Under the pieces are notes generated by a model, which searched no databases, was not told the origin of the DNA, and saw only the letters and a program-made list of their open reading frames with translations. The position numbers and the translations under genes were made by a program. A stretch of 64,000 nt of DNA, taken from NCBI RefSeq assembly GCF_022867865.1, contig NZ_JALIEC010000004.1, positions 248,001 through 312,000 of the forward strand. Direction: 5' to 3'. This stretch comes from Phaeobacter sp. J2-8 (GTDB lineage Bacteria > Pseudomonadota > Alphaproteobacteria > Rhodobacterales > Rhodobacteraceae). This document shows positions 34,747 through 43,040 of the stretch, in pieces; position 1 is the first letter of the stretch, and each line of letters opens with the position of its first letter.

Positions 34747-35554
34747 GGCATTGCCAACTTGTTCGTCAGACATGACCGGGCTATTTTAGCGGTATGAGAA
34801 TTCCGACCAGTTTGCCTCGCCTTAAGGGCTTCCGCTACCCTCGCGAGATCATCGCTTACGCTGTTTGGGCGTACCACCGCTTCGCGCTGAGCACGGCTGA
34901 CGTTGAAGACTTGCTGGCTGAGCGGGGCGTGATTGTCAGCCGGGAAGCCGTCCGGTTGTGGGTCAATCGGTTTGGTCGCCATTTCGCGAACTGCATCCGG
35001 CGTGATCGCCCTCGTCCCAACGACAAATGGCATCTCGACGAAGTCGTTGTTCCGATCCGCGGCAAGAAGCACTGGCTGTGGCGCGCAATGGACGCGAACG
35101 GCGAGGTTCTCGATATACTTGTGCAAACGCGCAGAAGTGGAAAGGCAGCAAAGAGGTTTTTCAAAAGGCTGGTAGTTCAGTTCGGCGCGCCGAGGGTCGT
35201 GATCACGGATAAATTACGCAGCTACATCAAGCCGATCAAAACGCTGGCGCCGGACGCTGACCACCGCGCTCACAAGCGATTGAATAACGCAATTGAAGGG
35301 TCTCACAGGCTGACACGAAAGCGAGAGAAGATACTCGGGCGGTTCAAATCTCACCGGCAAGCACAGAGATTCCTGACCGCACATGACCCGATCAACCTGA
35401 TCTTTCGTCCCCGCCGTTACAAACTCACCGCAACATCATACCGCCACGCTCGTCACGACGCGTTCAGCCTCTGGGCCGACTACACCGCCGAAATGGTGAC
35501 GTGATCGACCGAACATCAGAACTTTAAAATCCAAGAACAACAACTTGGCAATCC
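34747..35554 (+). mobile_element. IS6-family element, right copy (IS6-2b)
   Basis: 808 bp with ends GGCATTGCCAACTTGTT (34747-34763) and, on the other strand, GGATTGCCAAGTTGTTG (35538-35554). Nearly identical to the left copy at 21934-22742, inverted relative to it. Its right end cuts tctB after 46 codons. No 8-bp target repeats are evident at any of the four outer edges. Confidence 0.87.
34794..35504 (+). CDS. IS6-family transposase (DDE), intact
   Basis: 236 residues. DDE residues: D in DKWHLDEVVVPI (about 79), D in ITDKLRSYIKPI (about 136), E in LNNAIEGSHR (about 165). The helix-turn-helix lies around VEDLLAERGVIVSREAVRLW. The frame is complete where the left copy has an extra base, so this copy could supply transposase for both. 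Confidence 0.92.
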   Translation: MRIPTSLPRLKGFRYPREIIAYAVWAYHRFALSTADVEDLLAERGVIVSREAVRLWVNRFGRHFANCIRRDRPRPNDKWHLDEVVVPIRGKKHWLWRAMDANGEVLDILVQTRRSGKAAKRFFKRLVVQFGAPRVVITDKLRSYIKPIKTLAPDADHRAHKRLNNAIEGSHRLTRKREKILGRFKSHRQAQRFLTAHDPINLIFRPRRYKLTATSYRHARHDAFSLWADYTAEMVT

Positions 35555-35693
35555 CCCCCGCGTCATTCACCTGGGCCGGGATGATCCAGAAAAGAAGTAG
35601 AAGGCTGAACAGGACAATCACGATCCCAAGGATCAGATCGGTCGCAAAACCCGGCGACGTGGTGCCGCCGGGCCCTTCGGGAGAACGTGACAT
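35555..35693 (-). pseudogene. TctB 5' fragment cut by IS6-2b
   Basis: ATG 35693 opens a 46-codon piece (FATDLILGIVIVLFSLLLLFW, first membrane segment; IIPAQVNDAGG) typical of a TctB N-terminus, then runs into the IS. TctB is normally ~150 residues with four membrane segments. It follows the TctC fragment by 6 bp. The missing remainder, and tctA, are expected at the other edge of the inverted segment (22743 onward). Confidence 0.75.
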
Positions 35694-35699
35694 CGCGCC

Positions 35700-36239
35700 C
35701 TACTCCGAAATAAAGTCGAGCAGACCACGATAGGCCCGGACGTCGGAGGCGATGCCATCGGCGGTCTCAGTCCCGGTCTTGAATGTCTCGAAGCCGCGGA
35801 ACTTGTTGTTCACGAAATCCTTGAACGTGTCGGATTGCACGGCTTGCGCCAACGCGGATTCCAGCGTCGCCACGGCGTCGGCATCCATGTCGTTCGGCCC
35901 AAAAAACACCGCGGCCTCAACGGCGCTGACGCCATAGCCAAGCGCGTCCAGCGTCGGAATGCCGGGATGCTCCTCGATGCCTTCGGGGTTCAGGGCGGCG
36001 ACGACCTTCAGCGCGCCGTCTTCCATCATCGGCAGCGCGTTCGAGCCCGAAAACGCCAGGTCCACGTGACCACCAAGCACCGCCTGCCGCGCACCGGCCC
36101 CGCCCCGGGTCGGCACGATATTGACAGCGATGTCTTCCTTTTTGCCGACATATTGCATGATTGCCCGGTCCAACGGGATGATCGACGCATAGTTGATCCA
36201 GCCACGTTCCTTGGCGGTTTCAAGCATAACCGCCTGAAA
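35700..36239 (-). pseudogene. TctC 3' half (TTT solute-binding protein), 5' deleted
   Basis: About 178 codons match the C-terminal half of a TctC receptor: IFQAVMLETAKERGWINYASIIPLDRA, IVPTRGGAGARQAVLGGHVDLAFSGSNALP, GIPTLDALGYGV, ending RGLLDFISE at 35700. Signal peptide and first ligand-binding lobe are absent. The break sits 10 bp from the sulfatase stop codon at 36250, so a deletion joined this locus to the sulfatase/otn operon. Confidence 0.8.
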
Positions 36240-36249
36240 AATACAGTTG

Positions 36250-37749
36250 CTATAGCACCTCGATCGCGGCTGGTTTGATTGTGGTCAACAAATGCTGGTG
36301 CGCCTCGGCGTGGGTCATGTAACCCGGCGGCGGGAAATCCATTTCCAGATCCCAGCCATCCCCGGTCTCGGCCATATTCGCCAGTACCCGCGCATCAAGC
36401 TCGGCCTGGACAGTGGCATATGCCGGATCATCCACCAGATTGAATACCTCGTCTGGATCGTTGATCTGATCAAACAAATACAACGGCCGGTCCTTTTTGC
36501 GGACATAAAGCCATTCCGGGGTGCGAATGCCGCGTTCGGGTTTGACGTGCCGTTCCGGGCGGCCGCCAAAATCGGCCTTCATCACCTGATATTGCACATG
36601 ATCGCGCGTGGCGGTGTCGGGGCCGTCCCGCAACAGCGAAAGGTAACTGCGGCCCTGCACATCCTTTGGCACCTCAAGCCCGCATACCTCAAGCAGGGTT
36701 GGCATAGTGTCCACCGCCACATCAACAAGCGACGAGACGCGTTTGTTTTGCGCGACTTTTCCGGGATAGCGCACCATCAAAGGCACATGCGCCGAACTGC
36801 GATAGGCCTGTCGTTTCAAACCGCAATATGACCCATGCTGCCCCAGCATGTCCCCATGATCCGAGAAAAAGATCACCAATGTATCTTCGGCCAATCCCTT
36901 GGCATCCAACCAACTGAGCAGCCGGCCAACGTTGAAATCGATATTCGAAATCATGCCGTAATATTCCGCCACGAATTTGCGAATTTGCTGTTCGGTTTCA
37001 ATTTCGCGGTCCTGGCCTTCGATTTTGTCAGCTTTGGACCGTTCGCCAAACCGGTCATCGCCATCAAAATCCAGCAAGGTGCGTTCCTGCGTCCGGCGCT
37101 TTTGCAGCTCGGGATTGGGGGTGCCTTTGGGCAGGGTGATCGCATCGGGATCATACATGTTGCGCCAGTTTTCCGGCATATCCATCGGGAAATGCGGCGG
37201 GCCAAAACAGATATAGGCGTAAAAGGGATCATCGCTTTCGGACTGTACTTTGTCCATGAACTCAATGGCGTGATCGGTCTGAAAATCCGGTTCATAGCGT
37301 TTGCAATGATAGGGTTGATCGGTGTCGCGGTAAAAAATCGCGTCCATATATTGATGGCCGCGATTGTAACCGACAAAATGGTCAAACCCCATCCTGTCCG
37401 GGCCCGGCGGCACAAATCCCGGCTTGGGGCCGCCAAACAGATGCCATTTTCCGATATAGCCGGATTGATATCCGATGCTGTTCAGATAGGGTGCCAGCGA
37501 TGGCTGATCGGTGTTGATCGGGAAATGGTTTGAATACAGCCCGGCCTCATGCGCGTATTTCCCGGTCAAGAGCGATGCCCGAAACGGCGTGCACAGCGGA
37601 TAGGACGTGAATGCCTCATCAAAACACACGCCCTCTTGGGCCAGCCGGTCGATATTGGGGGTTTTGACATCGGGATTGCCGGAACATCCCATGCAGTCGT
37701 ACCGCATCTGATCGGCATAGATCATCAGAATATTGGGTTTTTTGCTCAT
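36250..37749 (-). CDS. Sulfatase family hydrolase (Cys-type formylglycine motif CTPFR)
   Basis: 499 residues from ATG 37749 (GAGGGCAAAACC upstream). N-terminal metal site PNILMIYADQMRYDCMG (5-21), formylglycine core SYPLCTPFRASLLTGKY (C about 52, C-x-P-x-R), HFP and IGKWHL motifs, and the second metal pair FFSDHGDMLGQHG (about 296-308). No signal peptide, so it is cytoplasmic, as in choline-sulfatase-like enzymes. It hydrolyses a sulfate (or related phosphonate/phosphate) ester after Cys is converted to formylglycine. It is the last gene of the run that includes tctCBA and otnKCI, 43 bp after otnI; desulfation of the imported substrate is a likely role. Confidence 0.92.
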   Translation of the reverse strand: MSKKPNILMIYADQMRYDCMGCSGNPDVKTPNIDRLAQEGVCFDEAFTSYPLCTPFRASLLTGKYAHEAGLYSNHFPINTDQPSLAPYLNSIGYQSGYIGKWHLFGGPKPGFVPPGPDRMGFDHFVGYNRGHQYMDAIFYRDTDQPYHCKRYEPDFQTDHAIEFMDKVQSESDDPFYAYICFGPPHFPMDMPENWRNMYDPDAITLPKGTPNPELQKRRTQERTLLDFDGDDRFGERSKADKIEGQDREIETEQQIRKFVAEYYGMISNIDFNVGRLLSWLDAKGLAEDTLVIFFSDHGDMLGQHGSYCGLKRQAYRSSAHVPLMVRYPGKVAQNKRVSSLVDVAVDTMPTLLEVCGLEVPKDVQGRSYLSLLRDGPDTATRDHVQYQVMKADFGGRPERHVKPERGIRTPEWLYVRKKDRPLYLFDQINDPDEVFNLVDDPAYATVQAELDARVLANMAETGDGWDLEMDFPPPGYMTHAEAHQHLLTTIKPAAIEVL

Positions 37750-37792
37750 GGTTTTGCCCTCAGAACGTTCAAGGTATGGATTTTCACCGGGG

Positions 37793-38560
37793 TCATTTGG
37801 CCCGGATGGCGCGCAGCCAACCAAGCGATTGATCGGTGTCAGTGGTAGGTTTGTACTCTGCCCCCAGCGGGGCGCTGTATCCAAGGCCAGCGATCACTTC
37901 AAAGATATGGCTGTAATTCACTTCGCCATGGTTCGGCGGGCCGCGATCGGGCACCGAGGCGATTTGAACATGCCCGATCCGCGGCAACAGGTCAGCCAAC
38001 CGATGGGACAGGTCGCCCTCCATCAGCTGAACGTGATAACAGTCGAACATCAGCTTGATATTGGCGGCGGCGACGGCATCGAGGATCGTGACGGCCTGAT
38101 CGGTTGTGGTCAGGAAATACCCCGGCGCATCATAGACATTCAGCGGCTCGATCAGAATGTCGATGCCGGCAGGGCGCGCAAGATCGCAGGCATAGTTCAG
38201 ATTGGCGACAAAGGTGTCATGCGCTGCAGGGCCAGAGGCGAAGCCGGCCATCACATGAATATTCCGTGCCTTTATCTGGCTTGCATAGGTGACGGCCTCG
38301 TCAATCGCGGCGCGGGCCTCAGCCTCGCGACCGGGGAGCGCGGACAGGCCGTTTTCGCCCGCCGCCACATCGCCGCGACTTGTGTTCAGGCCCAGCATGG
38401 CCAGCCCGGTTTGATCCAAGGCGGCGCGCACATCCGCCGCCGCCACATCATAGGGCCAGTGGCATTCCACCGCGTCAAAACCTGCGGCATGGGCCGCATG
38501 AATGGCTCCGGGCAAAGGCCGGTCGTTCCAGAGAAATCCAAGGTTGGCCGAAAATTTCAT
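37793..38560 (-). CDS. otnI: 2-oxo-tetronate isomerase / hydroxypyruvate-isomerase-like protein OtnI
   Basis: 255 residues from ATG 38560, a xylose-isomerase-like TIM barrel: KFSANLGFLWNDRPLPGAI, GFDAVECHWPYD, ILIEPLN with the metal Glu (about 143), FDCYHVQLMEGD (Asp/His about 176-179) and GAEYKPTTDT with the last Glu (about 240). In known otn pathways OtnI interconverts 2-oxo- and 3-oxo-tetronate. The ATG overlaps the otnC stop (ATGA). Operon context (otnK-otnC upstream) makes this clearer than generic hydroxypyruvate isomerase. Confidence 0.87.
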   Translation of the reverse strand: MKFSANLGFLWNDRPLPGAIHAAHAAGFDAVECHWPYDVAAADVRAALDQTGLAMLGLNTSRGDVAAGENGLSALPGREAEARAAIDEAVTYASQIKARNIHVMAGFASGPAAHDTFVANLNYACDLARPAGIDILIEPLNVYDAPGYFLTTTDQAVTILDAVAAANIKLMFDCYHVQLMEGDLSHRLADLLPRIGHVQIASVPDRGPPNHGEVNYSHIFEVIAGLGYSAPLGAEYKPTTDTDQSLGWLRAIRAK

Positions 38561-39207
38561 ACGTCCCACTCCACATCGAATTTGGTGATCAGCGCCTGCA
38601 CCTGGGGTTCGGTCAGCGCGCGCGGCATCAATCCCCGGGTCATCATCGCCAAACGCGCGGTATCCTCTAACTCTTCTATGGCGTTGCAGGTGGCTTCGAT
38701 ATCCTTGCCCGCCACCACGGGGCCATGATTGGCCAACATTACCGCGCTGCGTTTGCCCGCCAATCCGCGCACGGCATCGCCCATCGCCGGATCCCCCGGC
38801 AAAAAGAACGGCAGCAATGTCACCTTGCCCAGCCGCATTATCCCATAGGGCGTCAGCGGCGGCAGAAAATTGTCAGGGTCGACATCCGGCATCATCGACA
38901 AAGCTACGGAATGACAAGAATGCAGATGCACCACCGCGCCTGTTGTGCTGCGGGTGTCATAAGACGCCGAATGCAGCGGCATTTCCTTGGTGGGGCTGTC
39001 CCCGGCGATATGGCGGCCCTGTCCATCAAACCGGCTAAGCCGCCCTGGATCAAGCCGGCCAAAGCTGGTTCCGGTCGGGCTGACCAACAGCCCGCCATCG
39101 GGGGTGCGCGCCGAAATATTGCCGGTCGATCCCCCCGTCAGCCCCCGGTCAAACATCGACCGGGCCAGCAGGCACATCTGATCTCTGAGTGCGTTTTCCT
39201 GGCTCAT
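38557..39207 (-). CDS. otnC: 3-oxo-tetronate 4-phosphate decarboxylase OtnC (class II aldolase fold)
   Basis: 216 residues. Zinc-binding histidines VVHLHSCHSVALS (about 93-98) and H in MLANHGPVVAGKD (about 160); GSTGNISARTPDGGLLVSPTGTSFG near the N-terminus is the class II aldolase/adducin substrate-phosphate loop. The family member next to otnK decarboxylates 3-oxo-tetronate 4-phosphate to dihydroxyacetone phosphate and CO2. It overlaps both neighbours by 4 bp (otnK stop, otnI start), so the three are translationally coupled. Confidence 0.9.
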   Translation of the reverse strand: MSQENALRDQMCLLARSMFDRGLTGGSTGNISARTPDGGLLVSPTGTSFGRLDPGRLSRFDGQGRHIAGDSPTKEMPLHSASYDTRSTTGAVVHLHSCHSVALSMMPDVDPDNFLPPLTPYGIMRLGKVTLLPFFLPGDPAMGDAVRGLAGKRSAVMLANHGPVVAGKDIEATCNAIEELEDTARLAMMTRGLMPRALTEPQVQALITKFDVEWDV

Positions 39208-40475
39208 TCCGCCCCCAGCCGCATTTGCGCATCGCTAAAAAAGCTCTCGGTGCCGAAGTTGCCCGATTTCAGGGTCAGGGCGATCTGATGCCCGCCCGAT
39301 TGACAGAACGTCCAGGGCACCCCCGGCGCAATTTCGGCACCTATATCAAGCTGGGCCACTCCAAGCGCCTTGGTCACTGCGCCCGAGGTTTCGCCCCCCG
39401 CCACAATGACCCGCCGCGCCCCATGATCGCGCGCCGCAATGGCACAGGCGGCCAGCGCCTGTTCGATCATCTCGCCGGTGCGGGCGACGCCGATTTTGTT
39501 CTGCGCCGCTTTGACCCGCGCGGGGTGGGCGGTGGCATAGATCAGCGGCGCCCGGTCCAAATCCTGGGCGGCCAACCAATCCAGCGGCGCGGCGATGCCG
39601 TGGTCGGCGATGGCCAGCGGATCAAGCTGAAACGCCGCTGCGCCGGTCGCGATATAGTGGGCCACCTGTGCGTTGGTCATTGCCGAACAGCTGCCAGACA
39701 GGACAATCGTGCCGGTCCCAATCGCCGGGGTTGCCCTTTTGGCCGCGTCTTTGGACAGGGTGCCATCGGCCAGATACAGCGCGGGCAAAGGCATGGCAAT
39801 TGCGCTGCCCCCGGTGATCAGGGGCATGTCACGACAGGCTGTTGCGATGATTTGCAGGTCTTTGTCCGCCACCGCATCTACCACCACATGCGCCACCCCT
39901 TCGGCCCCAAGCGATGCCAGCTTGCCACGCAGCGCCTGGGCCCCGGTTGCCACGGTCAACCGATCCGCCAACCCAACCGGGCGCGTCACCTGGGGCGCAA
40001 GCAGCCGCATCAGATTGCTGTCCTGCATCGGTGTCAGGGGGTGATCCTTCATCGGGCTTTCCGACAACGGTTGTTGTCCGACAAAGAGATTGCCCATAAA
40101 CACCGCCCGCCCGTTTTCCGGGAAGGCCGGGCAATAGATGGTTTGATCGGTGCCCAGATCGGTCATAAGAGCCTCGGCCACCGGGCCGATATTGCCCTTG
40201 GCCGTGCTGTCAAAGGTTGAGCAATATTTCCAGAAAAACCGTTTTGCGCCCGCCGCTTGCAACCATCTGAGCGCGGCGCGGGTTTCTGCCACTGCCTCGG
40301 TCACCGAGGCGGTGCGCGATTTCAGGGCGATCACCTCGAATGCGGCGGTGTCGGTTGGCGGTGTGGTGGGCACCCCGATCCGAAGCGACACCCGCACGCC
40401 GCTGCGCGCCAGCAATCCGGCCAAATCCGTGGCCCCGGTGAAATCATCCGCGATGCAGCCCAGTATCGTTGTCAT
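39204..40475 (-). CDS. otnK: 3-oxo-tetronate kinase OtnK (DUF1537)
   Basis: 423 residues, the two-domain DUF1537 kinase. N-terminal ILGCIADDFTGATDLAGLLARSGV (substrate domain), FWKYCSTFDSTAKGNIGP (about 95-110), and C-terminal nucleotide domain with VLSGSCSAMTNAQV and VAGGETSGAVTKALG. It phosphorylates 3-oxo-tetronate at C4 with ATP. It is preceded by ltnD and followed, with a 4-bp overlap, by otnC: the standard ltnD-otnK-otnC-otnI order for threonate or erythronate. Confidence 0.92.
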   Translation of the reverse strand: MTTILGCIADDFTGATDLAGLLARSGVRVSLRIGVPTTPPTDTAAFEVIALKSRTASVTEAVAETRAALRWLQAAGAKRFFWKYCSTFDSTAKGNIGPVAEALMTDLGTDQTIYCPAFPENGRAVFMGNLFVGQQPLSESPMKDHPLTPMQDSNLMRLLAPQVTRPVGLADRLTVATGAQALRGKLASLGAEGVAHVVVDAVADKDLQIIATACRDMPLITGGSAIAMPLPALYLADGTLSKDAAKRATPAIGTGTIVLSGSCSAMTNAQVAHYIATGAAAFQLDPLAIADHGIAAPLDWLAAQDLDRAPLIYATAHPARVKAAQNKIGVARTGEMIEQALAACAIAARDHGARRVIVAGGETSGAVTKALGVAQLDIGAEIAPGVPWTFCQSGGHQIALTLKSGNFGTESFFSDAQMRLGAE

Positions 40476-40479
40476 GGCC

Positions 40480-41377
40480 CTATGCCTCGCCCGGGAGGGT
40501 CAGCCCGGCATTGCGCGCATAGACTTTGGCCACCGCTGCATCGTCTTCACCGCCATGGCCCATGCCCGCCGCGGCCACGAATTGTTGCAACGCGGTTGCC
40601 GTGATGGGGGCGCTGAATTGCGCGGATTTGGCAATATCAAGCACAATCCCAAGGTCTTTGGGCCAGATATTGACCGAACTCAGCGGCGTGTAATCCCCGG
40701 CCACAATATGCGGCGCGCGGTTTTCCAGCATCCAGCTGGTGCCAGGCGCATTTGCTGATCACCTCGACGAATTTGTCGGGTGTCACACCCTGGGTCATGC
40801 CAAAGGTCAGCGCCTCGGCCATGGTGGCGATATGCACACCTGCCAACAGCTGGTTGACGGCCTTCATTGCGCTGCCAGCACCAGCCGCATCGCCCAGCTC
40901 GAAAACCGTTTCGGCAATGCTGTCCAACAGCGGGCGCGCGGCGGCGAATGTTGCGGATAAGCCCGAGGCCATGATGCTGAGCTGGCCCGAAGCGGCCTTG
41001 GCCGCCCCGCCCGAGATCGGCGCATCCAGATAAAGCACACCCGCATCCGCGCAGCGCGCCGCCATATCGCGGGCAAAGGCGGGCGGTACGGTGGCACAGG
41101 CCAACACCACCGCACCGGGTTTCAGCTGGTCAACGATCCCGGCATCGCCAAACAGAACGCTTTCGGTTTGGGCGGCGTTCAGCACCACGACAGCCACCGC
41201 ATCCAGAGTGCCGGCCACCGCAGCCAAAGCGCCGGTTTGGCCGCCCTCGGCCTGAAATCTGGCGACCTGATCGGGATTGATATCCGCGCCCCAGACGCGA
41301 TGCCCGCGACGAAGCGCCGCACCTGCAATGCCAAATCCCATCGAGCCCAAGCCAATGACGGCTACATTCATTTTCAT
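40480..41377 (-). pseudogene. ltnD: L-threonate/D-erythronate-type dehydrogenase LtnD with a frameshift
   Basis: ATG 41377 (GGAGAAGACAAT upstream) opens a beta-hydroxyacid dehydrogenase: AVIGLGSMGFGIAGAALRRGH (NAD motif), DAPISGGAAKAASGQLSIM (substrate loop), and GSAMKAVNQLLAGVHIATMAEAL with the catalytic Lys (about 173). Near 40744 an extra C (GCCTGG for GCTGG) throws the frame; the other frame continues GTSWMLENRAPHIVAGDYTP and VNIWPKDLGIVLDIAKS to the TAG at 40480. If real, about 85 C-terminal residues that close the active site are lost, removing the first step of the otn pathway. A second, truncated copy is at 54507. Confidence 0.87.
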
Positions 41378-41394
41378 ATTGTCTTCTCCATGGT

Positions 41395-42234
41395 TCAGCC
41401 CGTTCCCAAAACCGACCACAGCATGCGCAGCGAGGTCAGAAACAGGAACAGAGCAAAAAGTTTCTTGAGCCGGTCCGGGTTGAGGCGATGCGCCAGATGA
41501 GAGCCATGCGGCGCGGTGAATACGCTGGTCGAAAAGATCAGGATCGCGGCGGGCAGGTTGACATAGCCGATGGAAAACGGCGGGCGCGCCGGCTGGCCCA
41601 GCCCGGACCAGATGAAGCCCGACACCGCGGGCACCGCGATCACCAATCCAAACGCCGCCGCTGTGCCCACCGCCCGATGCACCGGCACCGAGAACATCGT
41701 CAGGATCGGCACTGACAACGTGCCGCCGCCAATCCCCATCAGCGCCGAGAACAGGCCAATCCCCGACGGGATGGACGATTTGGCAACCCGATTGCGGGGC
41801 AACCCATTGGACAGGGTGATCTTTTTCGGCAAGGCCATGTTGAGCGCGACGATCATCGCGACCACGCCAAAAAACAACGTCAGAAAACCAGAGGACACAA
41901 AGCGCGACAGAACGCCCCCCACCAACGCGCCGGCACAGATCAGCGGCGCCCAGGCCCAAAGCATTTCCACGTCAATCGCGCCTTTGCGGTGGTGTGACCG
42001 GGCCGAAGCAATCGAAGTTGGGATGATCGTGGCCAGCGATGTGCCAACGGCCAGGTGCATGGCCACGGCGGTGGGCACGTCCAACAAGTCAAACAGCCAA
42101 AACAACACCGGCACGATGACAATGCCGCCCCCGACCCCCAAAAGACCGGCCAACACCCCGGCAACCGCGCCGGTCGCCAAGAGCCCGACAATCAATGCGG
42201 CCAGCATGGCGGCAGAATACTGATCGGTCATCAT
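41395..42234 (-). CDS. TSUP (TauE/SafE) family membrane exporter
   Basis: 279 residues, about eight membrane segments in two repeats: VAGVLAGLLGVGGGIVIVPVLFWL (about 23-46) and GLFSALMGIGGGTLSVPILTMF (about 157-178), the paired Gly-rich motifs of the family. Members export sulfite, sulfoacetate or other organosulfur anions, though many are uncharacterised. It overlaps the hydrolase stop by 4 bp and lies among sulfatase and TTT genes, which supports export of an inorganic or organic sulfur anion (inference). Paralogue at 52856-53686. Confidence 0.92.
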   Translation of the reverse strand: MMTDQYSAAMLAALIVGLLATGAVAGVLAGLLGVGGGIVIVPVLFWLFDLLDVPTAVAMHLAVGTSLATIIPTSIASARSHHRKGAIDVEMLWAWAPLICAGALVGGVLSRFVSSGFLTLFFGVVAMIVALNMALPKKITLSNGLPRNRVAKSSIPSGIGLFSALMGIGGGTLSVPILTMFSVPVHRAVGTAAAFGLVIAVPAVSGFIWSGLGQPARPPFSIGYVNLPAAILIFSTSVFTAPHGSHLAHRLNPDRLKKLFALFLFLTSLRMLWSVLGTG

Positions 42235-43040
42235 GCGACATCCTTCATGAATTCAGCAATAATTTCATTGGTTTGCGCGTTGTTCCAAACCATCTGATGG
42301 GTGCCGTCGATCAATTGAAATCGGCAGTTGGGAATGCGGCGGGCCATCGCACGCTGGGCGGCGACAGGGGCCTGGCCATCCTGTTGTCCGGCCAGAACCA
42401 GCGTTGGCGCGGTGATGTTCGTCAGCCGGTCAAAGGTGTCATGACACGCGCGCGCCGCCAATTGCCGCCGTCGCCCGATGGCGGCGCCGGGTTCATCGGC
42501 AAAGCGCGTCTGCGCCGCGACGCGGGCGGTGATCCGGGCGGCGGCCTCTTTGGGGTGGGTGGCCTGCCAGTCGGGGGTAAAGCCAAGATCGACGATCTCC
42601 AATCCCTTGCGGGCGCGTTCGCGCGGCGGCAGGTCGGCAAGGTTCTGGATCGGATAGGAGGATCCCCCTTCCCCGCCCGCCGTTGTGGCCACCAAAGCCA
42701 GCTTTTGCACGCGCTTGGGCCAGCCCAGCGCGATTTCCTGGGCCACCATGCCGCCAAAGGAGTACCCAACAATGCGCACGCGATCCCAGCCGTAAGCGTC
42801 CAGAATGGCGATGGCATCCTCGGCATAGTCCTGCATGCTGTAGGGCCTGTCGGGTTTGTCGCTTTGGCCCATGCCGCGTTGATCATAACTCAGCACCTCA
42901 AATTGCGCGGCCAATGGCCCGTTCAGTGGCGTTTTGCGCTTTCGAAGGTCTGCACCGCTGCCTGTCAGGAACAAAAGCCGTGGCCCGGCCCCGGCAACGC
43001 CGGTCATAAAGCGCAGCCCATTCACGACAACCGGTCTCAT
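42231..43040 (-). CDS. Alpha/beta hydrolase
   Basis: 269 residues. Oxyanion GSGADLR near 28, nucleophile elbow VGYSFGGMVAQ (Ser about 92), acid Asp in LAGQQDGQAPV (about 217) and His in DGTHQMVW (about 244). No signal peptide. It may be an esterase or lactonase that opens an ester or lactone before oxidation by LtnD; related hydrolases are common next to sugar-acid pathways (inference). It overlaps tctA by 4 bp on one side and the TSUP gene on the other. Paralogue, frameshifted, at 53683-54494. Confidence 0.9.
   Translation of the reverse strand: MRPVVVNGLRFMTGVAGAGPRLLFLTGSGADLRKRKTPLNGPLAAQFEVLSYDQRGMGQSDKPDRPYSMQDYAEDAIAILDAYGWDRVRIVGYSFGGMVAQEIALGWPKRVQKLALVATTAGGEGGSSYPIQNLADLPPRERARKGLEIVDLGFTPDWQATHPKEAAARITARVAAQTRFADEPGAAIGRRRQLAARACHDTFDRLTNITAPTLVLAGQQDGQAPVAAQRAMARRIPNCRFQLIDGTHQMVWNNAQTNEIIAEFMKDVA

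Noticed and set aside
21926-35562. Composite-transposon interpretation of the two inverted IS6 copies
   Set aside because: The four 8-bp flanks do not show direct target repeats, and the split tct genes on both sides fit an inversion better than insertion of a mobile unit.
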